Counted from the first letter of the stretch, positions 16,242-28,333 are shown. The stretch: DNA of 64,000 nt from Nitrospira sp. (GCA_015903945.1 JABMDL010000018.1:1-64000), one strand, 5' to 3'. Made by a program: numbers and translations. The notes: generated from the sequence alone by a model not told the origin.

Positions 16242-18581
16242 TCATCCCGCTTCGCGGTAGCCGCAGTCTTGATTGCGGCACTGGACACTCCGGCCGTCCT
16301 GCTTGCTGACTTTTTCGACGAGGAACGGCGCGTGGCAGGTGGGGCAGGTTTTCGGCACCGGGCGATCCCACAGCGCATACTCACACTTGGGATAGTTGCT
16401 GCACGCGAAGAATGAGCGGCCCTTGCGCGTCCGTTTCTGCACCAGATCGCCGCCGCAATCCGGCTGTGGGCACTTCACCCCGAGGGCCAGCGGTTTGGTG
16501 GTCTTGCATTGCGGATAGGCGGAACAGGCGATGAACTTGCCGAATCGTCCGGTCTTGACCACCATCGGGCTTGCACACTTGTCGCACTTTTGATCCGTCG
16601 TCAACTCCAGCTTAGGCACAATCTTGATCGTGCCGTCCGGCAGTTTTTCAAAGTTCTGCGTGTTCTTGCAGGGTGGATCATCTTTGTAGCCGGGGCACGC
16701 GAGGAATTTTCCGTTTCGCCCCCATTTGATCTCCATCATCTTGCCGCACTTCTCGCAAGGGATGTCCGTGGGCGGCTCGACGATATCCTTGGGGCCGGGA
16801 ATCGTCTTGGCCCGCTCCAGTTCTCTGGTAAACGGCGTATAGAAGTCGCGCACCGCCGTGACCCAGGGCTTGGTCCCCTCTTCCACTTCATCGAGCTGCT
16901 CTTCCAACTGCGAGGTGAAATCGACATTGATGAGTTCGGGGAACCCCTTCATCAGGAAGTCATTGACCGTCCGGCCGGTTTCCGTCGGAACCAACCGTCC
17001 TTCGGTCTTTTCCACATATTTGCGATCTTGGATCGTCGAAATGATCGCCGCGTAGGTCGATGGGCGGCCGATGCCCTTTTCCTCCAGCTCCTTGATCAGC
17101 AACGCCTCGTTGTACCGGGGCGGCGGCTGCGTGAAGTGTTGCTTCGAGGTCAGGCCCTCGACCGTTTGCCCCTCTTGCTCAACCAGCCGCAGTTGCTCGC
17201 CCTCGGAGAGGGCCGGCAGTTGCCGTTCGCTGTCGTCCTCCTCCTGATCGGCTTTCGGCTTCTGCGACGGCAACTCCTTATCGACTCCCTCCAGGTAGAC
17301 AATCGTATGGCCCGGGAACTTCACCACCGTGCCCGTGGACCGGAAGATGTATGTATCCTTTGTTCCGACCGGCGACGAATCGATACGCGTCACGTCTAAG
17401 ATCGCCGGCACCATCTGCGACGCGATGAAGCGGTTCCAAATCAGTTTGTACAGATTGTATTGATCCGGATCCAAATACTGGCGGATCGATTCGGGGTCGC
17501 GCGCCGCCGCCGTCGGACGGACCGCTTCATGCGCCTCCTGCGCGGCCTTCTGCGTCTTGTACACGTTCGGCGTCGCCGGCAGATACTCGGCCCCGAATCG
17601 CGACTGGATGACGTCCCGCGCTTCGGCCATCGCCTCGTTGGAGATGCGGGGCGAGTCGGTTCTCATATAGGTAATGAGGCCGGTTGCCCCTTCGGCGCCG
17701 ATTTCGATACCTTCGTAGAGCTGCTGCGCCAGCGTCATCGTCTTCTTCGGCGAGAAATGCAGTTTGCGGGCGGCCTCCTGCTGCAAACGGCTGGTAATGA
17801 ACGGCGCGACGGGGTTTCGTTTCTTCTCCCGACGCTCGACCGACTGCACGACGAACGGCTTGCCGTCAATGGCCTCCACCACGCGCCCGGCCTGCTCGGC
17901 GTTTTCGATCGACGCCTCCTCCCCGTTCATACTGTGGAGCTTGGCTTCGAACGACGGCGGAGCGGCGCCGGCCAGCAGCGCCGTAATCGACCAGTACTCC
18001 TCCGCCCTGAAGGCTTCCCGTTCCGCCTCCCGCTCGCAGATCAACCGCATGGCGACAGATTGCACGCGCCCCATACTGAGCCCGCGCCGCACTTTGTTCC
18101 AGAGCAGCTGGCTGCCTTGATAGCCGACGATGCGATCCAACACACGGCGCGCCTGCTGGGCGTTGACCAGCTTCATGTTGATTTGCTCCGGCGACTGCAG
18201 CGCGCGCTTGATCGCCGACTCGGTGATCTCGTTGAACCGGACCCGGAAAATTTTCCCGTCCTTCTTTTTCTTTTTCGACTTCCCCAGCAATTCCTGTTCG
18301 ATGTGCCAGGCGATGGCCTCCCCTTCTCGATCGGGGTCCGGCGCCAGGAAGACCTTATCCACCTCTTCGGCCTTCTTCTTGATATCGGCCAGCACCTTCG
18401 ACTTGCCCTTGATCGTCACGTACTGCGGTGCGAAATCGTGTTCGAGATCGACGCCCAGCTTGCTGGTCGGCAGATCCTTGACGTGGCCGACCGAGGCCAT
18501 GACCGTATAGCCGCGCCCCAGATATTTGGTGACGGTTTTCGCCTTGGTCGGCGACTCAACGATGATCAGAGACTTTGCCAT
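16242..18581 (-). CDS. topA: DNA topoisomerase I
   Basis: 779 residues from the ATG at 18581, chosen because GGAG precedes it; the frame is open to 18596. Toprim domain at the N terminus (IVESPTKAKT and DPDREGEAIAWH), catalytic Tyr in GLITYMRTDSPRIS, and four C-terminal zinc-ribbon units (CEKCGKMM, CDKCASPM, CPQPDCGG, CPTCHAPF). It relaxes negative supercoils. Followed downstream by nothing on the same strand; dprA lies upstream. Confidence 0.97.
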   Translation of the reverse strand: MAKSLIIVESPTKAKTVTKYLGRGYTVMASVGHVKDLPTSKLGVDLEHDFAPQYVTIKGKSKVLADIKKKAEEVDKVFLAPDPDREGEAIAWHIEQELLGKSKKKKKDGKIFRVRFNEITESAIKRALQSPEQINMKLVNAQQARRVLDRIVGYQGSQLLWNKVRRGLSMGRVQSVAMRLICEREAEREAFRAEEYWSITALLAGAAPPSFEAKLHSMNGEEASIENAEQAGRVVEAIDGKPFVVQSVERREKKRNPVAPFITSRLQQEAARKLHFSPKKTMTLAQQLYEGIEIGAEGATGLITYMRTDSPRISNEAMAEARDVIQSRFGAEYLPATPNVYKTQKAAQEAHEAVRPTAAARDPESIRQYLDPDQYNLYKLIWNRFIASQMVPAILDVTRIDSSPVGTKDTYIFRSTGTVVKFPGHTIVYLEGVDKELPSQKPKADQEEDDSERQLPALSEGEQLRLVEQEGQTVEGLTSKQHFTQPPPRYNEALLIKELEEKGIGRPSTYAAIISTIQDRKYVEKTEGRLVPTETGRTVNDFLMKGFPELINVDFTSQLEEQLDEVEEGTKPWVTAVRDFYTPFTRELERAKTIPGPKDIVEPPTDIPCEKCGKMMEIKWGRNGKFLACPGYKDDPPCKNTQNFEKLPDGTIKIVPKLELTTDQKCDKCASPMVVKTGRFGKFIACSAYPQCKTTKPLALGVKCPQPDCGGDLVQKRTRKGRSFFACSNYPKCEYALWDRPVPKTCPTCHAPFLVEKVSKQDGRSVQCRNQDCGYREAG

Positions 18582-18689
18582 GACAACTCCATTCACACAT
18601 AAAAGGTCGCCCCATCCGTATCAAATATCTCGGGTTGATGCAACTAGAACGGCGGAAGCTGCACATTCAAGATCGGCAGAGGCGCAGGG

Positions 18690-19811
18690 TCAGAGGCGGA
18701 TGTACTGTTGGCCCGGCAGTTGGCGCACACGCCCTGACAATTCCAGAGACAGCAAGCTGGCAGCCACTTTGGCAGCGCTCAGCCCCGTCGCTTCGATCAC
18801 CATATCGACGGACCGCGCCTCATACGATAACGCCTCGTACACCGGACCGTCCTCGCTGCTCAACGGGGCATGCGGGAGTGCCGACGCAGCCTCGACGCGC
18901 AACGCGGCCCGGAGCCGTGCGTCGATCTGAGGCAGAATGTCGTCGAGAATGTCTTGCGCCCGCTCAATCAAGGTCGCCCCTTCTTTGATGAGACTGTTCG
19001 ATCCCCGGCAGGCGTCTTCTTTCACGGAGCCCGGGACGGCAAATACCTCACGGCCCTGCTCCAACGCCAACTTGGCCGTAATCAGCGATCCACTGTCCTT
19101 TGCGGCTTCGCTCACGAGCACGCCCAACGAGAGCCCGCTGATAATGCGGTTCCTCCGTGGAAAGTGATGGCTCAGCGGAGACGAGCCGATCGGCAGCTCG
19201 GAGAGAACCGCGCCGTGCGCTTCGATGCTGCGCCGCAATGCCTGATGCTCCGGCGGATACGTCCGATCGATGCCGCATCCCAGTACCGCGATCGTGCGCC
19301 CCTTGCCCGCCAGCGCACCGCGGTGCGCCGCCGCATCGATGCCACGCGCCAGACCGCTCACGATCGTCACGCCTGTGCCGGCAAGATCTTTGGCGATCTC
19401 TTCGGTCACGACCCGGCCGGACGGCGTCGCGCGCCGGCCTCCCACGATCGCCACCGCGACGTCGTCCTGAGCCGACAAGGTCCCGCTCACATACAGCAAC
19501 GGCGGCGGGTCGGGAATGGTTCTGAGCCGTGCGGGATAGGACCGGTCGAAGACGGTGAGGACGCGGATCTTGAGATGCTCGGCGGTTCTGATTTGTTTCT
19601 CGATCTGGTGACGGACAAGGGCCGGAAGTCCGCGCCGGATCGATTCGGCCAGCTCGGAACTGCACCCGGTCTGGATCAGATCATCCAGTTCCGCCGACAG
19701 CACGGCATCCGGCGAGCCGAACGCCTGCACCAACTTGAGCAGCGTGCGGTCGCCCACACCGTCAATCGCTTGCAGTGTCAGCCAGGAGACGAGCGAGCCT
19801 TGATCCATCAC
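18690..19811 (-). CDS. dprA: DNA processing protein DprA
   Basis: 373 residues: an N-terminal helix-hairpin-helix/SAM-like part (AIDGVGDRTLLKLVQAFG), a central Rossmann-like DNA-binding domain (VAIVGGRRATPSGR, VSGLARGIDAAAHRGAL, LGCGIDRTYPPEH) and a C-terminal winged helix (YEALSYEARSVDMVIEATGLS). DprA loads RecA on incoming single-stranded DNA in natural transformation. Placed between topA and rng. Confidence 0.95.
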   Translation of the reverse strand: MMDQGSLVSWLTLQAIDGVGDRTLLKLVQAFGSPDAVLSAELDDLIQTGCSSELAESIRRGLPALVRHQIEKQIRTAEHLKIRVLTVFDRSYPARLRTIPDPPPLLYVSGTLSAQDDVAVAIVGGRRATPSGRVVTEEIAKDLAGTGVTIVSGLARGIDAAAHRGALAGKGRTIAVLGCGIDRTYPPEHQALRRSIEAHGAVLSELPIGSSPLSHHFPRRNRIISGLSLGVLVSEAAKDSGSLITAKLALEQGREVFAVPGSVKEDACRGSNSLIKEGATLIERAQDILDDILPQIDARLRAALRVEAASALPHAPLSSEDGPVYEALSYEARSVDMVIEATGLSAAKVAASLLSLELSGRVRQLPGQQYIRL

Positions 19812-19819
19812 ACTGTCGA

Positions 19820-21334
19820 TTACATCATGACCAGATCGTACTGCTCGAGGTGCAACTGGTTATCCGGCATGATCACGATCTTGGCCGAATACTCCTGTTC
19901 CAAGTTTTCCACCCCATGGCGCTCTTCATCTTGCAGCAACTCGGCCACCGTCGGATGGGCTCCGACAACAATTCGGTGCTGGTCCTCGGACGGTTCGATG
20001 CGGCGGATCTCCCGGAAGATTTCATAGGCCACGGTGGTCGGGGACTTTGTATAGCCACGTCCTTCGCAGTACCGGCAGGGTTCGGACAATGAGCGCAGCA
20101 AGTCCTCGCGCACGCGCTCCCGCGATATTTCGATCAATCCGAGATCCGAAATTCTGGAGATCCGCGTGCGCGCCTTGTCGGAGGCCATGGCATCCATTAG
20201 GGCATGGTAGACCTTGTCGCGGTTCTTCTCCCGCTCCATGTCGATAAAATCGACGATGATGATGCCGCCGATGCCCCGCAGTTTCAGCTGATACGCGACT
20301 TCTTTGGCCGCCTCCAAATTGTTCCGGAGGATCGTCTCTTCCTGGTCCCGTTTCCCGACGAACCGGCCGGTATTGACGTCGATCACCGTCATCGCTTCCG
20401 TATGATCGATCACCAAATATCCGCCCGACTTGAGCCAGACCTTGCGGCTCATCGCCCGGGTAATCTCCTGCTCCACCCCCAAGTGATCGAACAGCGACTC
20501 CTCCTTGTCGTAGAAATGGATCCGCGAGGTTTGTTCGGGGGAAAACCGCTGCACGAAATTACGAATGGCGTCGTATTCCTGCCGGGCATCGATCCAGAGC
20601 CGGTCCACTTTCTTGCTGAACAGGTCCCGCACCACGCGGAAGCTGAGGCTCAAGTCGCTGTGCAGCAGCGCCGGCGCACCCAGCTGATCCCGCTTGGTCA
20701 GAATGTCCTGCCAGAGGACGTGCAGAAAGTCGACGTCGGACTTGAGTTCCTCCTCCTTGACGCCTTCGCTGACCGTCCGGACGATGTAGCCGAAGCCGGG
20801 ACGGCGGACGCGCCGCATGACGTCCTTCAGCCGCGCCCGCTCCTCATCACGCGGAATCCGCCTCGACACGCCGATATGATCGACATTCGGCATGAACACC
20901 AGGTACCGGCCGGGCAATGACACGTAGGTCGTGACCCGCGACCCCTTGGTGCCGATCGGTCCCTTCGAGATCTGGACCATCAGCTCTTGACCTTCAGTTA
21001 AGAGCTGTTCGATCGGTTTTGCGCTCTGCCGTTTCGGACGGAGCACATCCGAGTCCTTGTCATCCTCCTCGGCCTCGACCAACATATCCCCCGGCTCCGC
21101 ATCCACCGAAAGATCGGACACGTGCATGAAGGCTGCCTTCTCCAAGCCGATATCCACAAATGCGGCCTGCATGCCGGGAAGAATCTTGGCGACCCGACCT
21201 TTATAAATATTTCCGACATAGTCCTTGTGCTTGGCACGGTCGCCGAACAAATCGGTAACCACACTCCCATCAAGAACCGCCACGCGGGTTTCTTCCCGCG
21301 CGACCGTAATTGCAATCTCTGTCCCCATACCCAC
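19820..21334 (-). CDS. rng: Ribonuclease G (RNase E/G family)
   Basis: 504 residues: an S1 RNA-binding domain (KDYVGNIYKGRVAKILPGMQAAFVDIG) interrupted by an acidic insert around residues 95-110, then the catalytic DNase I-like part with VIDVNTGRFVGKRD and the zinc-link CRYCEGRG near residue 435. The length fits RNase G; the long RNase E tail is absent. It processes rRNA and mRNA. Starts 9 bp away from dprA. Confidence 0.94.
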   Translation of the reverse strand: MGMGTEIAITVAREETRVAVLDGSVVTDLFGDRAKHKDYVGNIYKGRVAKILPGMQAAFVDIGLEKAAFMHVSDLSVDAEPGDMLVEAEEDDKDSDVLRPKRQSAKPIEQLLTEGQELMVQISKGPIGTKGSRVTTYVSLPGRYLVFMPNVDHIGVSRRIPRDEERARLKDVMRRVRRPGFGYIVRTVSEGVKEEELKSDVDFLHVLWQDILTKRDQLGAPALLHSDLSLSFRVVRDLFSKKVDRLWIDARQEYDAIRNFVQRFSPEQTSRIHFYDKEESLFDHLGVEQEITRAMSRKVWLKSGGYLVIDHTEAMTVIDVNTGRFVGKRDQEETILRNNLEAAKEVAYQLKLRGIGGIIIVDFIDMEREKNRDKVYHALMDAMASDKARTRISRISDLGLIEISRERVREDLLRSLSEPCRYCEGRGYTKSPTTVAYEIFREIRRIEPSEDQHRIVVGAHPTVAELLQDEERHGVENLEQEYSAKIVIMPDNQLHLEQYDLVMM

Positions 21335-21503
21335 TCCTTGTGCTGGAGAGCCGCCGCATGAGGGACGCGGCGGACGCAGGCACCCGCCCGAGTCCTCCGC
21401 TGATCATCATTCCCTTCACCATCTCACCGGCTCTCGACAAATTCATACCAATCATCTCATCACCGACGCGCCGCCGAACGGCCGCGCGTCCACAGTGACA
21501 CGT

Positions 21504-22625
21504 TCAATAGAACAAACTCAACCGTCTTCGTTTCACATTCAACAGCAATCCCAGCGACGCCATGGTCATAATCGTGGCGCTCCCGCCATAACTCACCAGC
21601 GGCAAGGGGATGCCGACAATCGGGAACATCCCCGCCGTCATCCCGATATTCACCACGACACAGAAACAGAGCATCGAGACGATCCCCACTGCCAGCAATG
21701 CTCCCAACTGATCTTTCGCCTTGGACGCAATTTCCAGCGACAACCAAATCAGGGCGACAAACAGCACCAGCAGCACGAGGACGCCGAGAAAGCCCCACTC
21801 TTCCGCAAACACCGCAAAGACGAAGTCCGTATGGCCTTCCGGTAAAAACTTCAGCTGGCTTTGCGTGCCGCCGAACAGCCCCTTCCCGGTCAATTCGCCG
21901 GACCCGATCGCAATTTTCGACTGCAGCGCGTGATACCCTTTGCCTCCCGGATCATAGTCCGGATTGACGAACGCCATAATGCGCTGTCGCTGGTAATCAT
22001 GCAAGGACCCCCACACCCCTTCCCACGCGAAGGGAAACAGCATGACGGAAAAGAGCAGCATGACCCCCAGCGCCTGAGACCGCACCCCGACCATCAACAA
22101 CATCGCGGCATAGACCGCGACGAAGCTCAGGCCGCTGCCCAAATCCGGCTGCTTCAGAATCAGCAGAAGTCCCGGCAACATTAACAAACCCGGCAGGATC
22201 ACACGCTGGAGCCACCCCACGCGCGGCGCTTTCGAATAATAATGGGCCAGCACCAGGATCAGCACGAGCTTGGCGAATTCGGAGGGTTGAAACGTAAACG
22301 GTCCCAGCGCAATCCACCGTTGCGCGCCTTTACTCGCCCGCCCTTCGAACAGCACAAAGAGCAGCATCAGCAGCACGAGCGCGTAGGCGGGATAGGCCAG
22401 CCGCGCGAGACTGTGATAGTCCCAGACCCACATGACCAGGAAGGCCGCCGCCCCTAAGCCGATCCAGATCAGCTGCTTGAGATAATACGGCGCGATGCCG
22501 CCCTGCTGGTCGTGGGTCACGCTGTGAATGGAGAGCACGCCGAGGCCGAGGATGGCCAGGATGAGTCCCACATAGCGGAGGTCGAAATTGTCGAACCCGC
22601 GGGCCTCCGTCAACCGATCGATCAT
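21504..22625 (-). CDS. rodA: Rod-shape SEDS glycosyltransferase RodA
   Basis: 373 residues with about ten membrane helices and the SEDS-family signatures GKGLFGGTQSQLKFLPEGHTDFVF and PLVSYGGSA. RodA polymerises lipid II for lateral wall growth, paired with the transpeptidase PBP2 encoded directly upstream (4-bp overlap). Confidence 0.96.
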   Translation of the reverse strand: MIDRLTEARGFDNFDLRYVGLILAILGLGVLSIHSVTHDQQGGIAPYYLKQLIWIGLGAAAFLVMWVWDYHSLARLAYPAYALVLLMLLFVLFEGRASKGAQRWIALGPFTFQPSEFAKLVLILVLAHYYSKAPRVGWLQRVILPGLLMLPGLLLILKQPDLGSGLSFVAVYAAMLLMVGVRSQALGVMLLFSVMLFPFAWEGVWGSLHDYQRQRIMAFVNPDYDPGGKGYHALQSKIAIGSGELTGKGLFGGTQSQLKFLPEGHTDFVFAVFAEEWGFLGVLVLLVLFVALIWLSLEIASKAKDQLGALLAVGIVSMLCFCVVVNIGMTAGMFPIVGIPLPLVSYGGSATIMTMASLGLLLNVKRRRLSLFY

Positions 22626-24493
22626 AATGGCTCCGGGGCTCGTCGAGCCGGCTTTGCCGTGGAGTCGTCAGCGGTCACGGCCGGCGCCGGTGATGTCAGC
22701 TTGATGTAGGTCTCGATGAGTTCCTTCGCCAGCGGAGCCGCCGCGGCTCCTCCATGTCCCATGTGCTCGGCCAGCACCGCGACCGCAATCTTCGGGGATT
22801 CGACCGGCGCGAAGGCGACAAACCAGGCATGATCGCGGAACTTCTTGGGGATATTTTCTTCCGGTCCCGTGCGGAGCGCCGCCACCTGCGCGGTGCCCGT
22901 CTTCCCGCCGATGGTCACGAGGGACGATTTCGCTCTGGTCGCCGTGCCTTTCGTCACGACCTCGGCCAGGGCTTCTTTCACAAGGCGGAAGGTCTCCGGC
23001 TTTGCCTTGACCTTGCCGCGCGGCACCGCCGGCAGTTCTTGCAAATTGCCGATCGTCCGGTCCATCACCGCGCGCACGAGCCGCGGCCGGTAATTCACAC
23101 CGTTGTTGGCGACCGTGCCGATCAAACTCGCCATTTGCAGCGGCGTGACCGTCACATACCCTTGTCCGATCGCCGCCGAAATGGTTTCACCGGGTAACCA
23201 TGGCGCGTTTTTCGCCTTTTCCTTCCAGGCGGTCGACGGCATGATCCCCGTTCGCTCAGACGGCAGTTCCACCCCCGTGCTTTGCCCGAGTCCGAACTCC
23301 TTGCCATACTCGGCCATCGTATCGATGCCCATCCGTTGTCCGACCGTATAGAAATACACGTCGCACGAATGAACCAGCGCATCGTGAAGCGCCACGGCGC
23401 CATGTCCGCTCGCTTTCCAGTCATGGTAGAGCCGATTGCCGAACTGGTACCCGCCGGTGCACGACACGGTGCTGGACGGCGCCATCGTTTTCGTTTCCAG
23501 CGCGGCAATCGCCATGGGCACCTTAAAGGTGGAGCCGGGAGGATACTGTCCTTGAGAGGCGCGATTGTTCAAGGGACGGCCTTCGTCCTGCACGATCTCG
23601 ACCCATTGCTTGGGCGTGAGTTCCCGCGAGAGGACGTTCGGATCGAATCCCGGCCGGCTGGCCATGGCCAGAATATCGCCGTTGGTCGGATCCAACGCCA
23701 CGATGGCGCCGTACTCCGGGCCCAGCAAATCCTCCGCCACCTTCTGCAGTCGCACATCGATCGTGAGATACAGGTCGTTCCCGGCCTGCGGCTGCTCGAT
23801 GACGACCTCCTGCTTTTCGTTGCCATGGGCATCCACTTCGACATTTTTTTGGCCGGCCTGGCCGCGCACGTGACGGTCGAAGGATTTTTCCACTCCATAT
23901 TGGCCGACCACGCTGCCCTGGTGGAGACCGGCAAACTCCGGCTTCTCCAATTGCTCGGCGGAGACTTCCCCGACATAGCCCAGGAGATGGGCCGCGATGA
24001 CTCCGCCGGGGTAGTTCCGCTGCGACTCCACCTGGACCATGACGCCGGGAAGCTCCAGACGGTGGGATTCGATCAGCACGGCATCGCGCAAGGTCATGCG
24101 ATCCTTCACCTTGCGCGGCAGCAACTTGCCGCCTTTGGCCGTCAGTTTTTTCCTGATGAGCGCCGGGTCCAGGCCGAGCAACTCGGTCAGTCGTCCGATC
24201 AACAGCTCACGATCCTTCACCTCCTCCAAGGTCACATAGAGGCTGAAGCTCGGCACATTGTTCGCCAGGAGCACGCCGTGACGGTCATAGATCAGCCCTC
24301 GGGCCGGTTCGAGCAAGACCTGCCTGGTCCGGTTGTTTTCCGAGAGGTCCCGATAGTAGGGCCCCTCTCGGACTTGCAAATGCCAGAGGCGCAGGCCGAG
24401 GAGGGCCACCACGAGCAAGAGTCCCACGCGGAGAATCATGAGCCGGCGATGGAAATCGCCGAATTCGGTTTCTGCGTAATTCCCCGCCGCCAT
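22622..24493 (-). CDS. mrdA: Penicillin-binding protein 2 (transpeptidase)
   Basis: 623 residues from the ATG at 24493, which avoids a 127-bp overlap with mreD that a more upstream start would create. One N-terminal helix (RVGLLLVVALLGLRLWHL), a pedestal domain, and a transpeptidase domain with the serine motif GSTFK near residue 315, SCD and KTGTAQ. It cross-links peptidoglycan with RodA within the elongasome. Confidence 0.95.
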   Translation of the reverse strand: MAAGNYAETEFGDFHRRLMILRVGLLLVVALLGLRLWHLQVREGPYYRDLSENNRTRQVLLEPARGLIYDRHGVLLANNVPSFSLYVTLEEVKDRELLIGRLTELLGLDPALIRKKLTAKGGKLLPRKVKDRMTLRDAVLIESHRLELPGVMVQVESQRNYPGGVIAAHLLGYVGEVSAEQLEKPEFAGLHQGSVVGQYGVEKSFDRHVRGQAGQKNVEVDAHGNEKQEVVIEQPQAGNDLYLTIDVRLQKVAEDLLGPEYGAIVALDPTNGDILAMASRPGFDPNVLSRELTPKQWVEIVQDEGRPLNNRASQGQYPPGSTFKVPMAIAALETKTMAPSSTVSCTGGYQFGNRLYHDWKASGHGAVALHDALVHSCDVYFYTVGQRMGIDTMAEYGKEFGLGQSTGVELPSERTGIMPSTAWKEKAKNAPWLPGETISAAIGQGYVTVTPLQMASLIGTVANNGVNYRPRLVRAVMDRTIGNLQELPAVPRGKVKAKPETFRLVKEALAEVVTKGTATRAKSSLVTIGGKTGTAQVAALRTGPEENIPKKFRDHAWFVAFAPVESPKIAVAVLAEHMGHGGAAAAPLAKELIETYIKLTSPAPAVTADDSTAKPARRAPEPL

Positions 24494-24501
24494 CCGATTA
24501 C

Positions 24502-25002
24502 CTACGTCCGGTATTCCGATACAAACCGTTCCATGTTCAGACGGCTCCACGCCAGCCAATAGAGCGCGCCGCCCACTGCGCCGTCGAGTACCGCCTGGGG
24601 CAGCACCACCGTCTTGAGCGCCCACCACAGGCTCTGCTGGTCGTTGAGTGTCAGCACCAACGCGGTGAGCAGTCCGGACACACAGGAGGCGGCGAGGAGT
24701 CCCAGCACCAGCACACCCGGGGATACATACACAATATGGCGGCCGGCGACACCCGCGATGTATCCGACGGTTCCCTTCGTGACCATGCCGGCGGTCAGAT
24801 CGGCCGCGGAAAAGAGACCCATGACCCAGCCCACGGCCAGCCCAACCAGCAGCCCTTCAAGTTCACCGCCAAAGAGGCCCGCCAGGCACACCACAATCAA
24901 TCCCAGGTCCGGCATCACCCCCCAGACAGCCGTATGCGGCAAGAGCACCGATTGCACCGGAATCAGCCCGGCGATAAGTCCTGCCATCACCAGCGTCTTC
25001 AT
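24502..25002 (-). CDS. mreD: Rod-shape determining protein MreD
   Basis: 166 residues, five or so membrane helices, weakly conserved family; called from topology and from its position between mreC (4-bp overlap) and mrdA. Confidence 0.85.
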   Translation of the reverse strand: MKTLVMAGLIAGLIPVQSVLLPHTAVWGVMPDLGLIVVCLAGLFGGELEGLLVGLAVGWVMGLFSAADLTAGMVTKGTVGYIAGVAGRHIVYVSPGVLVLGLLAASCVSGLLTALVLTLNDQQSLWWALKTVVLPQAVLDGAVGGALYWLAWSRLNMERFVSEYRT

Positions 25003-25877
25003 GGCTTGCGCTTGACCTTCGGATTGCCGGAACGCTCGCTTTCAGTCTGAAGATTGGGAGACTGGATCACCAGCACTTCTTCCACCCGGCTCATATCGAC
25101 TTCCGGCGTCAGCTCGGCGGACTGGAACAACGCGCCCTCCGCTTTGTCGATCCGCGCGATCGTCCCGATGGACAAGCCGCGGGGAAATCCCCCGACCAGT
25201 CCGGACGTCACCACCCGATCGCCCGGTCGCGCCGTCGACAGCAAGGGAATATATTTCAAGCGCGCCAGCCCGGATGTGGTTCCTTCGATAACCCCTTCAT
25301 CCCGGGTCCGTTGAACCAAACCGGCAATCGCATTGTTCGGGTCCGTCACCAGCAACACCACCGAGGTCGCGGCCGTGGTCTTGACGATCCGGCCGACCAC
25401 GCCGGCAGGCGTGACCACACCCATGTCCGGACGAAATCCGTCCGATTCCCCTTTGTTGAGGATGATCGCGCGGTACCAGTTCCCCGTATCGCGGCCGATC
25501 ACTCGCGCCGCCACCATCGGGAACATCTCTTGGCCCTTGAATTCCAGCAGAGCCGTCAGCCGTTCCGTCGCCGCCGCCGCTTCGCGCAACTGGCTGTTTT
25601 GCCCTTTGAGCTGTTCCAGCTCTTTCCGCAACTCCGTGTTTTCTTCCCGAACGCCTTGCAGCGCGACAAAACTGCTCCAGAAATCCGCGACACCCCCTTG
25701 AATGCCGGCCACCGCTCGGAGGGGCCAACTCACCACCCATCCGATCGGACTGCCGACCGCCTGAAACACACCTTGGAGCTGGTTGGGGAGCAGGAAAAAG
25801 CCGAGCAGCAGCACGACGGCGAGCGCGAGAGCCAGTCGCCCCGCGTTATAGGGTGTGCGAAAATTGACCATCCGCAT
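24999..25877 (-). CDS. mreC: Rod-shape determining protein MreC
   Basis: 292 residues: a cytoplasmic start, one membrane helix (LALALAVVLLLGFFLL), a periplasmic coiled coil (EENTELRKELEQLKGQNSQL, about residues 76-100), and a beta-rich domain with VIGRDTGNWYRAIILNKG and GVVGRI. MreC links MreB filaments to PBP2 and RodA. 15 bp downstream of mreB. Confidence 0.95.
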   Translation of the reverse strand: MRMVNFRTPYNAGRLALALAVVLLLGFFLLPNQLQGVFQAVGSPIGWVVSWPLRAVAGIQGGVADFWSSFVALQGVREENTELRKELEQLKGQNSQLREAAAATERLTALLEFKGQEMFPMVAARVIGRDTGNWYRAIILNKGESDGFRPDMGVVTPAGVVGRIVKTTAATSVVLLVTDPNNAIAGLVQRTRDEGVIEGTTSGLARLKYIPLLSTARPGDRVVTSGLVGGFPRGLSIGTIARIDKAEGALFQSAELTPEVDMSRVEEVLVIQSPNLQTESERSGNPKVKRKP

Positions 25878-25892
25878 GAGAGGGATGGGACC

Positions 25893-27465
<1,573 letters not shown>

Positions 27466-27634
27466 GGAATCTCCTTTGAATTATAGGCAATATAACAAAA
27501 TCCTTTAGCCGGTACAAACAAAGACCGTTCTTTGCACAGGACGATCTTCCGGCGTGTCGTGCGGCGGCCATCTTGCCTTCAACGAGGGGCGGACGTACAA
27601 TCCTCCCCGTGCTTCCTGAACAGGAGAGGATGAC

Positions 27635-28333
27635 ATGATCAAATTGATGCGCAACGCGGCCCATGATTATCCATGGCTGCTGAAATCCATTATGGGCATT
27701 TTGGCCGTCGCCTTCGTCATCACGATGGGCTGGTGGGGCTTCGGCGAACAACAGAGCAACGCCGTGGCCAACGTCGGCGACCTGACCGTCTCACGCGACG
27801 ACTTCCGGCGCGCCTACGAGTTCATGTATCGCAGCTATAAAGAAAAAGGCGGCGGCGATTTGAAGGAAGAAACCTTCAAAGAGCTCGTCGTCGATCAGCT
27901 GGTCGACAACCGCCTGTGGGTGCTGGCGGCTAAGGAGATGGGCATCACCGTTTCCGAAACGGACCTGCGCGACATGATCGTCCAGATTCCCGACTTCCAG
28001 AAAAACGGCGTGTTCGATCCCGACCTCTATCAGCGCCTGCTCGCGGCCAATCACTGGAAACCCGCAGCCTTTGAAGCCACACAGATGCAGGACATCCTGG
28101 CGGGAAAAGCGCGCATGGTCGTGCGCGACGCCGTGACGCTGACACCGTCGGAGATCGCGGAAGGACAGATTCTCATGATGAGGCCGCAGGGGTCCGACCC
28201 CAAGATGGCCATCGCGGCCAAGGATCGCGTCCTGCAAGACATGCTCTTACAGAAACAGCAGCGAGCCCTCCAGGCCTATCAAGAAGCGCTGAAGAGCAAG
28301 GTGCCGATCAAGATTCACCGAGAGCTGCTCTGA
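27635..28333 (+). CDS. SurA-N/PpiD-like periplasmic chaperone without a PPIase domain
   Basis: 232 residues with an N-terminal anchor helix (SIMGILAVAFVITMGWWGF), then VANVGDLTVSRDDFRRAYE, the opening of a SurA/PpiD N-terminal domain, followed by helical segments. The parvulin catalytic domain that normally follows is absent, and the protein ends after KVPIKIHRELL. Likely a membrane-anchored folding factor. Start supported by GGAGAGG at about -10. The stop is followed directly by a palindromic repeat element. Confidence 0.75.
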   Translation: MIKLMRNAAHDYPWLLKSIMGILAVAFVITMGWWGFGEQQSNAVANVGDLTVSRDDFRRAYEFMYRSYKEKGGGDLKEETFKELVVDQLVDNRLWVLAAKEMGITVSETDLRDMIVQIPDFQKNGVFDPDLYQRLLAANHWKPAAFEATQMQDILAGKARMVVRDAVTLTPSEIAEGQILMMRPQGSDPKMAIAAKDRVLQDMLLQKQQRALQAYQEALKSKVPIKIHRELL

